Origin: CBDAQA01 sp965198865
GTDB taxonomy: Bacteria; Planctomycetota; Phycisphaerae; Tepidisphaerales; Tepidisphaeraceae
NCBI GenBank assembly: GCA_965198865.1
Contig: CBDAQA010000023.1
Location: forward strand, 1-64,000
Length of the DNA: 64,000 nucleotides
Direction of reading: 5' to 3'
Every line of letters starts with the position of its first letter. Positions within the stretch are counted from its first letter, which is position 1. This document shows positions 36,956 through 46,428 of this stretch, piece after piece. Under the pieces are notes generated by a model, which was given only the letters and a program-made list of their open reading frames with translations, ran no database searches and was not told the origin of the DNA. The translations under genes and the position numbers were made by a program.

Positions 36956-36998
36956 GCGAAAACCCTCTGGCACCCCCGTTGCGGCGTCGGCGGCAGCA

Positions 36999-37148
36999 AT
37001 GGCCCCACCACGGCACCACCGGGCCCGCGTTTATAGCCGACCCCGGTTCGGCTTCAAAACCACGCCCCGACTGATCCTGTCGGCACTCATGGCCCTGGCC
37101 TCGCTGGCGATCACCGGATGGTGGCTCTACCGCCACGTTCGTCCCTGA
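36999..37148 (+). CDS. Possible very small membrane protein
   Basis: Forty-nine residues: a basic N-terminus and one helix (LILSALMALASLAITGWWLY) ending HVRP. There is no good RBS, and the frame is open further upstream into the reductase start. The clear membrane segment and a stop right after it favour a real gene, but only weakly. Confidence 0.35.
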   Translation: MAPPRHHRARVYSRPRFGFKTTPRLILSALMALASLAITGWWLYRHVRP

Positions 37149-37200
37149 CCCCGGCACGGCAGTTGCGTTCTAAGAGTCCGGTAACCCAACGGAGAACACC

Positions 37201-37971
37201 ATGGCCACCACCGTCGTCGGAATCTTTGACACCTTCACCCACGCCCAGTCGGCCGTCCTCCGCTTGGTCGACGCCGGGTACGACCGCGACCAGATCAGCG
37301 TGATCCACACCCACGCGGCCCGCAGCGCGTCCGCCGCCGCCATGGCTGACCACATGGACCCCGACGCAGCCGCTGCCCGCACGGGCGTCACCCCCGACTG
37401 GGGCATGGCCAGCGCCGGTGCCGCCGACTCGGCCGCCACCGTCTCGGCGATCGACGCCGACCCCGACGCCGACGTGCTCACGTCCGCCGACGAGACGTTC
37501 AACGAGATCGGCCCCGCCGGCGGGGCCGTCACCGGCGCGGGCACCGGCATGGTGATCGGCGGCGGGCTCGGCGTCCTCGCGGGGGCGGCCGGCCTGTTCA
37601 TCCCCGGCATCGGCCCGATCCTGGGCATGGGCCCGATGCTCGCCACGATCCTGGGCGGGGCCGGCATCGGTGCCGTCGCCGGGGGCCTGAGCGGCGCGCT
37701 CGTGAACGCCGGCGTCCCCACGATGGATGCCGACCACTTCGCCGAGGGCGTCCGCCGCGGCGGCACGCTGGTCACCGTGGTGGCCGACGACGAGGCCAAG
37801 GGCGACTACGCCGCCGACCTGCTCGACCGGGCCGGCGCGTTCGACGTCAACGAGCGGGCCGCCACATGGACCGAGGCGACCGCCCCCGTCGGCGGCAACA
37901 CCGAGATCCCCGCCCTGTCGACCCTGCCCGACTCGTCGTTGACCGCCGACATGCCCGTCGCCCGCGCATGA
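37201..37971 (+). CDS. General-stress-type protein with glycine-zipper core
   Basis: A 256-residue protein. The N-terminus (TTVVGIFDTFTHAQSAVLRLVDAGYDRDQISVI) matches the YflT/GS17M heat-induced stress domain, a ferredoxin-like repeat that comes back in the C-terminal half (FAEGVRRGGTLVTVVADDEAKGDYAADLLDRAGAFDV). The middle (about residues 105-170) is a Gly/Ala-rich hydrophobic hairpin that could insert in a membrane. Such proteins are common in stress regulons, but the role is unproven. Its own promoter is likely, since the upstream gene is tiny. Confidence 0.78.
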   Translation: MATTVVGIFDTFTHAQSAVLRLVDAGYDRDQISVIHTHAARSASAAAMADHMDPDAAAARTGVTPDWGMASAGAADSAATVSAIDADPDADVLTSADETFNEIGPAGGAVTGAGTGMVIGGGLGVLAGAAGLFIPGIGPILGMGPMLATILGGAGIGAVAGGLSGALVNAGVPTMDADHFAEGVRRGGTLVTVVADDEAKGDYAADLLDRAGAFDVNERAATWTEATAPVGGNTEIPALSTLPDSSLTADMPVARA

Positions 37972-38410
37972 GAAGGCCGCACGGTCGGAGGGAGACGCGT
38001 GCGGCCTGGCGGAGGAAGCCTGTAGCGGAGCAGATGGTCGGGAAGACATCTCCCACCCGCCCGCTCCACCTGTGGCAGATACCATCCAACTAGACTGTCA
38101 ACGCACAGCGTGCATTCCGTTTGCAGCGAACTAATTTGCTCGTGCCCAACTCGTTCCACTGAGGGTGATCTACGAACGACACGAAGTCACACGAAGCGGA
38201 ATGGCGAACAACCCGGCTCTGCTTCGTGTCCCTTCATGTCCTTCGTAGATAACTCCCTGATCCGGAATATCGGTGCCAGACGGACAGATAACGGTGCGGT
38301 TGCATGCGTCTTCATTCGTGGCGATTCCTGCCATTCGTGGCCGGCTTCGCATCGCCCCGAACGAATCACGGGGCTCCACGAAGTGACGCGGCGGTGCTAG
38401 TGTGTCGCCC
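37972..38410. other. Gene-free stretch before argJ
   Basis: No credible gene. It holds the 30-base inverted repeat described separately (38168-38250) and, just after it, direct copies of the word CATTCGTGGC around 38314 and 38333, which look like part of the same repeat family. AT-richer sequence at 38090-38140 may include the argJ promoter. Confidence 0.5.
38168..38250. repeat. 30-bp imperfect inverted repeat (CACGAAG words)
   Basis: Arms 38168-38197 and 38221-38250 are complementary at about 26 of 30 positions and consist of the words ATCTACGAA, ACACGAAG and CACGAAGC. The 23-base centre is unrelated. The element resembles a miniature inverted-repeat element or a REP-type hairpin. Confidence 0.75.
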
Positions 38411-39628
38411 ATGAGCGACCTGCACCTGTTGTCACCCCGCGGGTTCCGCGCCGCCGGCGTGGCCGCCCAGATCAAGGCCAGCGGCAAGCCCGACGTCGGC
38501 CTGCTCGTCGCCGACGGCCTCGCCGCCGCCGCCGCCGTCTTCACCACCAACCGCGTCGTCGCTGCCCCGGTGGTCGTCGGCCGCGCGCACATCGCCACCG
38601 GCAAGCTGCGGGCGGTCGTCATGAACTCCGGCAACGCCAACGCCTGCACCGGCCGGCAGGGCGATCGCGATGCGATGAAGATGTGCCAACTGGCCGCCGA
38701 ACACCTCGGCTGCGATGCCAGCCAGATCCTGCCGAGTTCGACCGGCATCATCGGCCACCCGCTGCCCATGGGGAAAGTGACCGCCGGCATCGCCGCCGCC
38801 GCCGAGGCGTTGGGCAACTCGGCCGAGCACGCCGGCGCGTTCATGGACGCCATCCTCACGACGGACTTCAAACGCAAGTCGGCCGCGGTGACGGTGAAGG
38901 TCGGCCGCGACCGCTTCACACTGGCCGGCGTGTGCAAGGGCAGCGGCATGATCGGACCGCGCATGTCCGTCAACGCCCCCAAACACGCCACGATGCTGGC
39001 CTACCTGACGACCGACGTCGCCGCCCCGGCGTCGATCCTGCGCAAGCTGCTGGCTCGATCGTCCGATGGGTCGTTCAACGCCGTCACGGTGGACGACCAC
39101 GCCAGCACGAACGACACCGCCGCCCTGCTGGCCAGCGCCACCGGCGGCGTGAAGCTGAACACCCCCGCCGCCGTTGACCGGTTCGCCGCCGCGTTGGACG
39201 AGGTGTGCCAGTCGCTCGCCTACCAGATCGCCGCCGACGGCGAGGGGGCGACCAAGGTGGTCAAGATCGTCGTCAAGGGCTGCGCCACCGTCGCCATTGC
39301 CCAGACGATCGCCCGCACGATCGCCAACAGCCCGCTGGTGAAGTGCGCCATGAACGGCAACGACCCCAACTGGGGCCGCATCGTCAGCGCCGCCGGCTTC
39401 GCCGGCGTGCCGTTCGACCCCGACCGCTCCACGCTCAAGCTCCAGGGCACGACGGTCTTCCGCGCCGGCCAACCCGTCCCCTTCGACGCCGAGCGGGCCA
39501 GCGAAAGCCTGAAGGCCCCCGAGGTGGTCGCCGAACTTTCCTGCGGCCTCGGCAAGTCCGACGCCACCGTGTGGACGTGCGACCTGTCGAAGGAGTACGT
39601 GACGATCAACGCCGACTACCACACCTGA
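38411..39628 (+). CDS. argJ: Bifunctional ornithine acetyltransferase/N-acetylglutamate synthase
   Basis: ArgJ transfers the acetyl group from N-acetylornithine to glutamate, giving the cyclic arginine pathway. The protein has the self-cleavage site HATML around residue 195 (Ala-Thr bond), the upstream GVCKGSGMIGPRMS, MNSGNANACTG and the C-terminal NGNDPNWGRIVSAAGFAG. Length (405) is standard. GTG 38402 is an alternative start three codons upstream. No other arg gene is close. Confidence 0.95.
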   Translation: MSDLHLLSPRGFRAAGVAAQIKASGKPDVGLLVADGLAAAAAVFTTNRVVAAPVVVGRAHIATGKLRAVVMNSGNANACTGRQGDRDAMKMCQLAAEHLGCDASQILPSSTGIIGHPLPMGKVTAGIAAAAEALGNSAEHAGAFMDAILTTDFKRKSAAVTVKVGRDRFTLAGVCKGSGMIGPRMSVNAPKHATMLAYLTTDVAAPASILRKLLARSSDGSFNAVTVDDHASTNDTAALLASATGGVKLNTPAAVDRFAAALDEVCQSLAYQIAADGEGATKVVKIVVKGCATVAIAQTIARTIANSPLVKCAMNGNDPNWGRIVSAAGFAGVPFDPDRSTLKLQGTTVFRAGQPVPFDAERASESLKAPEVVAELSCGLGKSDATVWTCDLSKEYVTINADYHT

Positions 39629-39664
39629 CAACCAGAAACGCTCGCCGGCCGGATGCAAGTCACC

Positions 39665-39853
39665 TCATATTGCGACCGGCGGCGAGGACGACCCCACCGA
39701 ATACCTCGACATGGCGGCGACGCCGCCGGCGACGGTGGTGGTGCCGGTGTTGGTGTTCGAGGCTGATAGGGTCGCTGTGCCGGCCTGGTTGAAGTTGGCC
39801 GACAGCGTGCCATCGCCGCCCCGCGAGAATGAGAGCCTGCTCGTATCCGTCAC
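39665..39853 (-). CDS. Possible fragment of a surface beta-strand protein
   Basis: The minus frame reads a Ser/Thr/Asn/Gly-rich pattern (SFSRGGDGTLSANFNQAGTATLSAS, then NTNTGTTTVAGGVAA) of the type found in autotransporter-like or extracellular repeat proteins. It begins at a GTG only 20 bases after the glycosyltransferase stop, and has no signal peptide. It may be a fragment of a longer lost gene or a chance frame. Confidence 0.25.
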   Translation of the reverse strand: MTDTSRLSFSRGGDGTLSANFNQAGTATLSASNTNTGTTTVAGGVAAMSRYSVGSSSPPVAI

Positions 39854-39873
39854 GAGCTTCCGTTCAAGGTCAC

Positions 39874-41937
39874 TTACCGCTCTGGACGTGCGATGAGCTG
39901 GGCGGCTGTGCCGAGGGGCCTGAGGGTTTGGGTCCGCTCGTCGTAGCGGTAGACGAAGCGGGCGGGTTGGCGGGCGGCGTAGTAGGCGAAGAGGTCGCGG
40001 TTGCGGGCGGGGCCGAGGTCGTGAGCGCGGAGGATGGGGGCGTCGTCGGGCCAGGCGACGTCGGCGTTGAAGACGGGCTCCTCGTTCGTGTTCCGCTTCG
40101 GGTCGTAGGTGAACAGCACGATGGCCGGGCGGTGGCCGAGCGAGGCGAGTTGGCGGTCGACATCGGCGATCAGCGGGGCGGCGAACAGGTTGTCGCTCGA
40201 CGGGGCGTCGAACTGCGGCAGGCCGGCGATGGCGAGGCCGATCAGGATGACCGGGACGGCGGCCGTGGCGCGGGGGCGGACGACGGCCGGCAGCAGCAAC
40301 GGGAGTTGCTCGGCCCCGACGACGACGGCCAGCACGATCGCCCCGGCGACGGCAAGCGTGTAGTGGGGAAAGAAGAAGACGTAGCCGACGTACAGCAGCA
40401 GGAACAGCGGCACCGCCGCCAGCACGACGGCCCGGCGGCGGGTGAGGCCGACCAGCGCGACTGGGACCAGCGGGAGCAGCATCGGCAGCGGCAGGGTCGG
40501 CAGGCGGACCAGGGTCAGCTCGATGCGCGCGGGCGACAGACCGGTGGCGTGGGCGCGGAACAGGTTGTCGATGGCCTTGGGCAGCGTGTGGTCGGCGAGG
40601 ACCGGGCGGTACTCATCGTATAGGGCCTGCTTCTGCGGCAGCGGCGACCGCGGGCGGGCGGCGGGGTCGAAGGGGTGAAACCCGTAGGAGGTGCCGGGGT
40701 AGTCGCGGTCGGCGTAGAGGCGGAACGGGGTTTCCAGCCAGTGACCGGTGATGCCGCGGTTGAGGGAGATCTGGAAGAGAAGGCACGGGACGACGGGGGC
40801 GAGCAACAGGGCGAGGGGGACGAGGCGATTGCGAAGGCGCGAGCGACTGCCGGGCGAGTTGGGCTTTGCGATCAGCAACAGCACGTCGAGGGCGATGGGG
40901 AGGGCGAAGCACAGCGCGTCGACGGGGCGGGTGAGGGCGGCCATGCCGAGGCAGGCACCGATGGCGAGGGACCAACGGTGACGGTGGGACGGTCGTCCCT
41001 TTGGCGACCCGCTGGTCTCGTCTGTAGCGGCGGCGACCTTTGCTGTCGTCAGCGACCAAGGCAGCCAAGACGATCCTCCGCCCGGCGATCCCTGGCTTCC
41101 CGGCGCCGTTGGCGGCAGTCCAACCGACATCCCACGGCGATCGGCGATGTCGGCGGAGCGCGACTTGAGCCAGGCGACGGTGGCGGCGAGGCCCCACATT
41201 AGCAGCGGCATCTGGGCCAGCGTCATGATCGACAGCGTGCGGTACCGGCCGTCGGTCCAGAGCAGCAGCACGGCGGCGAGCGCGGCGGGCCCGTTCAGCA
41301 ACTCGACAACGACGCGGAACAGCAGGCCGGCGACGATCGCGGCGACGAGCAGCGACGTGATCCACGGCGGCAGGCCGAGCCAGATGCCGGGGACGTGAAG
41401 GAGGGCCGTGCCGGGGAAGTAGGCGGAGGCGTAGACGGGGGCGTCGAGAAGTTGGAAGCTGTCGAAGAACGGGGCGAGCGGGTGGGCGGGCATCCAGCCG
41501 TGGAGCCGGGCGAACTGGTGGGCCTGGATCAGGTAGCTGAATTCGTCGTGGACGTAGGGGTGAAGGGGCCGGCCTTGGCCGAGGGCGGTGGCGAACAGGT
41601 AGGCGAACGTGGCGAGGACGACCAGGCCGGTCGCGAGCCGGGCATGGGTTTCGATGGTGCGCCCGAATGCCGAGACCGCCGGGGCGACGGGGCGGAGCGC
41701 CAGCCCAAGGAAGACGATGGCGACGAACCCCAGCAGGGCTGTGGGGCCCCAGGGGCCGAGGGAAATCAGGCCGAGGGTGAACTGGCCGTACCAGGTGGCG
41801 GCGAGGGCGAGGCCGGCGGTGAGGAGGATTGCAGAGCAGAGGAGCCGAGTGGAAGAGGAACCGAGGGGGGCAGACGCCAACGGCGACGACGGTTTGACGG
41901 GCGGGCGCGGCACCGGCGGTTTGCGTCGTTGCGGCAT
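39874..41937 (-). CDS. Membrane glycosyltransferase, PMT/ArnT-like
   Basis: A 687-residue integral membrane protein with about ten or more hydrophobic helices. The first luminal loop has the acidic motif HPYVHDEFSYLIQAHQFARLHGW, typical of GT-C polyprenyl-phosphate-dependent glycosyltransferases (PMT/GT39 and relatives). A polar insert (about residues 265-310) interrupts the helices and a soluble domain with EPVFNADVAWPDDAPILRAHDLG ends the protein. It probably glycosylates a lipid or exported protein. No other glycan gene flanks it. Confidence 0.8.
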   Translation of the reverse strand: MPQRRKPPVPRPPVKPSSPLASAPLGSSSTRLLCSAILLTAGLALAATWYGQFTLGLISLGPWGPTALLGFVAIVFLGLALRPVAPAVSAFGRTIETHARLATGLVVLATFAYLFATALGQGRPLHPYVHDEFSYLIQAHQFARLHGWMPAHPLAPFFDSFQLLDAPVYASAYFPGTALLHVPGIWLGLPPWITSLLVAAIVAGLLFRVVVELLNGPAALAAVLLLWTDGRYRTLSIMTLAQMPLLMWGLAATVAWLKSRSADIADRRGMSVGLPPTAPGSQGSPGGGSSWLPWSLTTAKVAAATDETSGSPKGRPSHRHRWSLAIGACLGMAALTRPVDALCFALPIALDVLLLIAKPNSPGSRSRLRNRLVPLALLLAPVVPCLLFQISLNRGITGHWLETPFRLYADRDYPGTSYGFHPFDPAARPRSPLPQKQALYDEYRPVLADHTLPKAIDNLFRAHATGLSPARIELTLVRLPTLPLPMLLPLVPVALVGLTRRRAVVLAAVPLFLLLYVGYVFFFPHYTLAVAGAIVLAVVVGAEQLPLLLPAVVRPRATAAVPVILIGLAIAGLPQFDAPSSDNLFAAPLIADVDRQLASLGHRPAIVLFTYDPKRNTNEEPVFNADVAWPDDAPILRAHDLGPARNRDLFAYYAARQPARFVYRYDERTQTLRPLGTAAQLIARPER

Positions 41938-41991
41938 GTCGCCTTGGCCCCTCTGCTCCTCAGCCCCTCTTCTCCTCTGCTCCCCCGCAAC

Positions 41992-42579
41992 TCACCCCTT
42001 CCCGGGCCGGCCGCCGTACATCAGGGACAGCACCTCCGCGCGCGTCGAGGCGTTGCTCTTGAACGTGCCGCGGAGGGCGCTGGTGACCATCGTGCTGCCG
42101 GGCTTGGCGGCGCCGCGGATCGTCATGCAGGTGTGGGTGGCCTCGAGCACGCAGGCGGCGCCGCGGGGGGCGAGCTCCTGCATGAGGGCGTCGGCGATCT
42201 GCGTGGTGAGCCGCTCCTGCACCTGGGGGCGGCGGGCGAATCCCTCAACAAGGCGGGCCAGCTTGGACAGGCCGACCACCTTGCCGTCGGGCAGGTAGGC
42301 GACGTGGGCCCGGCCGGTGAACGGGAGCAGGTGGTGCTCGCAGAGGCTGTGGAACTCGATGTCGCGGAGCAGCACGATCTCGTCGTACCGCTCGTGGAAC
42401 ACGGTCTTGAGGTGGCGACGGGGATCATCGTGCAGGCCGGCCATCAGCTCGGCGTAGGCGCGGGCGACGCGGTTGGGCGTCCTGAGCAGCCCCTCGCGAT
42501 CGGGGTCCTCGCCGACGGCCAGCAGGATCTCGCGGACGGCCCGCTCGATGCGCGTCAGGTCGACGTTCGCCGGGGGCAT
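41992..42579 (-). CDS. folE: GTP cyclohydrolase I
   Basis: FolE converts GTP to 7,8-dihydroneopterin triphosphate, the first step of folate, queuosine and pterin synthesis. The zinc and catalytic residues are in EFHSLCEHHLLPFTGRAHVAYLP and THTCMTIRGAAKPGSTMVTSALRG, and VVGLSKLARLVEGFARRPQVQERLT is diagnostic. The ATG at 42579 gives 195 residues; a GTG at 42627 would add 16 acidic residues. It is not in a folate operon. Confidence 0.95.
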   Translation of the reverse strand: MPPANVDLTRIERAVREILLAVGEDPDREGLLRTPNRVARAYAELMAGLHDDPRRHLKTVFHERYDEIVLLRDIEFHSLCEHHLLPFTGRAHVAYLPDGKVVGLSKLARLVEGFARRPQVQERLTTQIADALMQELAPRGAACVLEATHTCMTIRGAAKPGSTMVTSALRGTFKSNASTRAEVLSLMYGGRPGKG

Positions 42580-42753
42580 GTTTGCCGGGCGGGGGTCGGA
42601 CGGGTCGTCGGTGGGGTCGCGGGTCACGCGGGCGATTGTAGTGTGGGTCGGGTGGGGCGAAAGCCTCCGTTCAGCGACGGCCCCGAGGGCCGGCATCGCG
42701 CAGCAGTCTGCGCTGCCAAGCCGTCGTTGAACGGAGGCGGATGTCGGCCACGC

Positions 42754-43143
42754 TCACACCGCGCCGGTGGCCACGCGGGTGGCGTGGCTGGCGGCCCAGA
42801 GCATGTAGGCGGCGTAGCCGGGCTCGTGGGCGAACGGGGGGCGGTCGTACAGGCGCATCGAGTCGATCTCGTCGTTGCACCGCAGGTCGGCCACGTTGTC
42901 CACCCGCTGGTTGGGCAGCAGCCAGAAGACGCTGTCGTCGAAGTTCAGGTCCTCGTAGCACTGGACGTAGGCGTTGGGGCCGACGACCAGGCTCTGGACG
43001 AGCGGCTCCCACCCGGCGCCGGCCAGGCGAAGGTACGGCAGGTCGACCGGGCCGACCAGCCTCACGTGCTTCCCGGTCTGCTGCGGCTGGTCCCAGACGT
43101 CGACCCAGCAGCCGTTGGACAGGTTCATCCACATCTTGCCCAT
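42754..43143 (-). CDS. Small beta/gamma-crystallin-like protein
   Basis: A 129-residue protein behind AAGGGG. The segment VGPNAYVQCYEDLNFDDSVFWLLPNQRVDNVADLRCNDEIDSMRLYD follows the crystallin pattern: an aromatic-rich strand with YEDLNF, then a loop and a N-D-x-I-x-S-x motif that often binds Ca2+. Only one clear motif is seen, plus a weaker start. There is no signal peptide. The role is unknown; such domains in bacteria are often calcium-binding or structural. Confidence 0.65.
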   Translation of the reverse strand: MGKMWMNLSNGCWVDVWDQPQQTGKHVRLVGPVDLPYLRLAGAGWEPLVQSLVVGPNAYVQCYEDLNFDDSVFWLLPNQRVDNVADLRCNDEIDSMRLYDRPPFAHEPGYAAYMLWAASHATRVATGAV

Positions 43144-43385
43144 GGGAACCCCTTAAATTGTTCGTCGCCCGCGAGCCTTTGATCGCCACCGGCCTCGCTT
43201 GCAGACGTGATAGAGCAAGTATCGAGCGACCGCAAATTGATGGCAACGGCGATAATCGGTAACGCCCCGGGGCGGCTGTACGCCAGTCTTGACCTGGGCG
43301 ATGATGGAGGGGTTGCTGGCGGCAATCGGAGCCTCCGCCGATGGGCTGGCGGGGTCGTCGCCGGCGACAGTTGGAGGCCGCGGTC

Positions 43386-44758
43386 ATGGATGACCCCACC
43401 ACGGATGAGGGTGCCAGACGCCGTCCTGCGCCGAGCACGGCAAGCGAGGCGGGGGCAACCTGACGGTGACCGCCCGGATCGGCAGGGACGGCCAGTACCG
43501 CCTGCTCCGGTGCCGGGCGTGCAAGTCGCGGTTCAGCGAGCGCCGGGGGACGGTCTTCTTCGGGTCCCACCTGCCGGCGGCGAAGGTCACCTCGATCCTG
43601 GCCCACGTGCGGGAGGGGTGCGGCATGCGGCGGACGGGCCGGCTGGTCGGGACCAAGGAGGACACGGTCATCCGGTATGCCCGGCTGGCCGGGCGGCACG
43701 CGGCGGGCTTGCACGGCGAGCTCGTGGCGTTTTCCCCCGGCGACCGAGGAGCTGCCGCTCGACGAGAAGTGGTCGTTCGTCCAGAAGAAGGAGGCGACGA
43801 ACCGCGGCCTCGCCAGCCCGGCCGACGATGAGCGGGGCGACCGGTGGGACCACGTGGCGTTGGACCCGGAACACCGGCTGGTCCTGTCGGTCGTGCCGGG
43901 CAAGCGGACGGCGGCGAACGCCGCCGCCGCAGGCCGACTCCGTCGCGCACTACCGGGAGTGGGCGGCAGGCCACCAGTACCTGATCCGGGCGAACGACGC
44001 CCGCCAGGTGCTGCACGATGGGGTCGAGCGCAAGCTGGGCGAGGTGGCCGACCTGCTGCACGGGCGGATGGGGCGGTCGCGCGAGGTCCTGTACCACGGC
44101 AAGGCGGCGACGCAGTTCGTGGCCGAAGCACCGGTCCTGCTGACCCGCCCGGCCTACCCCAAGCGCGCGGCGGACGCCGCCACGTCCCAGCGCGGCCGCA
44201 AGCGGCCGGTCGTCCACGGCCCGGCGTTGCCGCTGCGGCTGATCGTCGCCGAGGTCCGCGACCAGCGCGGCAAGGTGCTGGCCCGCTGGCTGCTGCTGAC
44301 CGACGTCACCGACGCCAGGGTGACGGCCGACACCGTCGCGAGCTGGTACTACTGGCGCTGGCGGATCGAGAGCTACCACAAGCTGCTCAAGGGGGCCGGC
44401 CACCAGGTCGAGGACTGGCGGCAGGCGTCGGCCGCGCCGTTCGCCCGCCGCCTGCTGGTGACCGCCATGGCCGCCGTCGTCGCCTGGCAGCTGGCGCGCG
44501 CGCGACGACCGGCCCGAGGCCGGGCCGCTGCGCGAGCTGTTGGCCCGCCTCAGCGGCCGCCAGGTCGACCGCAAGCGGAACGGGCGCGGCTACACCGAGC
44601 CGATGCTGCTGGCCGGCCTGATGGTGCTGGTGCCGACGCTCATCCTGCTGGAGACGATGTCGCTGGAGGAGGTGCGGGCCGCCGCAGCACCACTGCTGGA
44701 GCTGATCCCGCAAAAGCCCGACCCGCCGCCGCCCAAACGCGACACGCGGGTTGTGTAA
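43386..44758 (+). mobile_element. Hybrid of two broken transposases (IS1-like head, IS4-like tail)
   Basis: ATG 43386 has GGAGG upstream. The frame yields MDDPTTDEG and, one frame over, CQTPSCAEHGKRGGGNLTVTARIG and LLRCRACKSRFSERRGT, an IS1-type zinc head; another frame continues LPLDEKWSFVQKKEA, and HVALDPEHRLVLSVVPGKRTAANA carries the next IS1 DDE segment. From about 43935 a second transposase takes over: HYREWAAGHQYLIRANDARQVL, then WYYWRWRIESYHKLLKGAGHQVEDW, the IS4 family Y-R-E-K motif. Frames break again at about 43410, 43740, 43935 and a (GC)n run near 44500. A 12-base palindrome GGGTGTACACCC ends the region (44769-44780). No terminal repeats or target duplication were found. Confidence 0.7.
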
Positions 44759-44810
44759 ATGTCAGTGGGTGTACACCCGGGGCTCCGTCGTTGCGTGCGA
44801 TGCCGTCGGC

Positions 44811-46016
44811 TCACGTCGCCTTGGCCAGGAACAGGGCGATGCGGTCGATGCCCTTGTCGATGGTCGCCATGCTGGTGGCGAAGCTGAGGCGGACGTGGGT
44901 GTCGAAGCCGCTGTCGGTGCCGGGGACGACGGCGACGTGGTTCTGCTCCAGCAACGCCGCGGCGAAGGGGACGGCGCCGGTGATCTCGACGCCGCCGATC
45001 GTCTTGCCGTAGTAGCGGCTGACGTTGGGGAAGCAGTAGAACGCGCCCTGGGGCTTGACGCAGGTGACGCCGGGCAGGGCGGCGAGACGCTGGTGCATGT
45101 GTCGGCCGCGCTTCTCGAACTCCTGGCGCATCTGCTCGACCGTCTCGGCGCCGCGGGGGTCGGTCAGGGCGACGGTGGCCGCGGGCTGAACGAAGCTGGT
45201 GATGGCGCTGTTCATCTGGCTCTGGAGCTTGTTCATGGCGTCGATGACGGGCTTGGGGCCGCCGACGTAGCCCACGCGCCAGCCGGTCATCGCGAAGCTC
45301 TTGCTGTGGCAGTTGAACGTCAGCGTCTGGTCGATCAGGGCCGGGTGTAGCGTGGCGAAGCTGACGAACTGCAGGCCGTCGAAGATCAGCTTCTCGTAGA
45401 TCTCGTCGCTGAAGACGACGACGTGCGGGTGCTTGGCGACGACGTCGGCGAGGCCCTTCAGTTCGGCCGGGGTGTAGGCGTGGCCGGCGGGGTTGCTGGG
45501 GCTGTTGAGCACCAACACCTTGGTCTTGGGGGTGATGGCGGCGTCGAGCTGGGCGGGGGTGAGCTTGAACCCGTTGGCCTCGGCACCGTGGACGATGACC
45601 GGTACGCCGCCGGCCAGCTTGGCCTGCTCGGGGTAGCTGACCCAGTACGGGGCGGGGATCAGCACCTCGTCGCCGGGGTTGAGCACGGCCATGAACGCCA
45701 TGTACAGGCAGTGCTTGCCGCCGGCGCCGACGGTGATGTTCTCGGGCTTGTAGGGCAGGCCGTTCTCCCTGGCGAACTTGTCGGCGATGGCCTGCTTCAG
45801 TTCGGGGAAGCACGGCGTGGGGGTGTACTTGGTGATCCCCTTGTCGAGGGCCGCCTTGGCGGCCTCCTTGATGAACGCCGGCGTGTCGAAGTCCGGCTCG
45901 CCGGCGCCGAAGCCGACCACGTCGACGCCGGCCTTCTTCAGCGCGTTCGCCTTGGCCGTGACGGCCAACGTGATCGACTCGGACACCAGGGACATGCGGT
46001 CGGCAAGCGGGATCAT
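44811..46016 (-). CDS. Aspartate aminotransferase, class I (AAT I-gamma type)
   Basis: A PLP-dependent enzyme of 401 residues. The start (LADRMSLVSESITLAVTAKANAL) and VGFGAGEPDFDTPAFIKEAA are typical of the thermophilic/plant-type AAT that may also act on prephenate. The PLP lysine lies in NCHSKSFAMTGWRVGYVGGP, and NSPSNPAG, SDEIYEKL and the final RLSFATS are conserved. The gene stands alone and shares a spacer with the DUF5615 toxin-antitoxin pair. Confidence 0.93.
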   Translation of the reverse strand: MIPLADRMSLVSESITLAVTAKANALKKAGVDVVGFGAGEPDFDTPAFIKEAAKAALDKGITKYTPTPCFPELKQAIADKFARENGLPYKPENITVGAGGKHCLYMAFMAVLNPGDEVLIPAPYWVSYPEQAKLAGGVPVIVHGAEANGFKLTPAQLDAAITPKTKVLVLNSPSNPAGHAYTPAELKGLADVVAKHPHVVVFSDEIYEKLIFDGLQFVSFATLHPALIDQTLTFNCHSKSFAMTGWRVGYVGGPKPVIDAMNKLQSQMNSAITSFVQPAATVALTDPRGAETVEQMRQEFEKRGRHMHQRLAALPGVTCVKPQGAFYCFPNVSRYYGKTIGGVEITGAVPFAAALLEQNHVAVVPGTDSGFDTHVRLSFATSMATIDKGIDRIALFLAKAT

Positions 46017-46092
46017 GGTCGGACGCTCCTCTACGGGGCCCCGACGCTAGCCCTGACGGGTGGGGATGGCAAGGCGGCCGGCTCGGGTCGCA

Positions 46093-46428
46093 TTACACGT
46101 TGACGACAAGCAGACCGGTCGTCGGATCGCCGTCGAAACTCAGGAGGTCGTGATACCGCGATCGCAATATCGCCGCCACGGCCGCCGTCCCGGCGTTGCC
46201 GACCGAAAGCCAGATGACTTTCGGCGGCGGACCGCTGACAAAAGCGCGTTGCCGGAAATTGTTGTCTTTCGAAACGATCGTGTAGCCGTCACGCCTGGCC
46301 AGCTCCCACACGATCGTGTCGGTCGCGCCGTCGCCTAGAAGTTGACCGGTGTGCGCGCTGCCTGGGAACAGGTCGGCAACCCGGCCAACGAGAGACGGGC
46401 TGAGATTCTCGTCGAACAGCAATATCAC
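46093..46428 (-). CDS. DUF5615 PIN-like protein (putative toxin)
   Basis: A 111-residue protein beginning ILLFDENLSPSLVGRVADLFPGSAHTGQL, with GATDTIVWELARRDGYTIVSKDNNF and acidic residues in the places of a PIN-type nuclease (Asp6, Asp40, Asp59 region). DUF5615 proteins are paired with DUF433 proteins in many genomes as a VapBC-like system. Its GTG start overlaps the DUF433 stop by four bases, so translation is coupled. Confidence 0.88.
   Translation of the reverse strand: MILLFDENLSPSLVGRVADLFPGSAHTGQLLGDGATDTIVWELARRDGYTIVSKDNNFRQRAFVSGPPPKVIWLSVGNAGTAAVAAILRSRYHDLLSFDGDPTTGLLVVNV

Noticed and set aside
38402..38410. GTG start for argJ at 38402
   Set aside because: Possible, but ATG 38411 gives the normal family start and the extra three codons add nothing.
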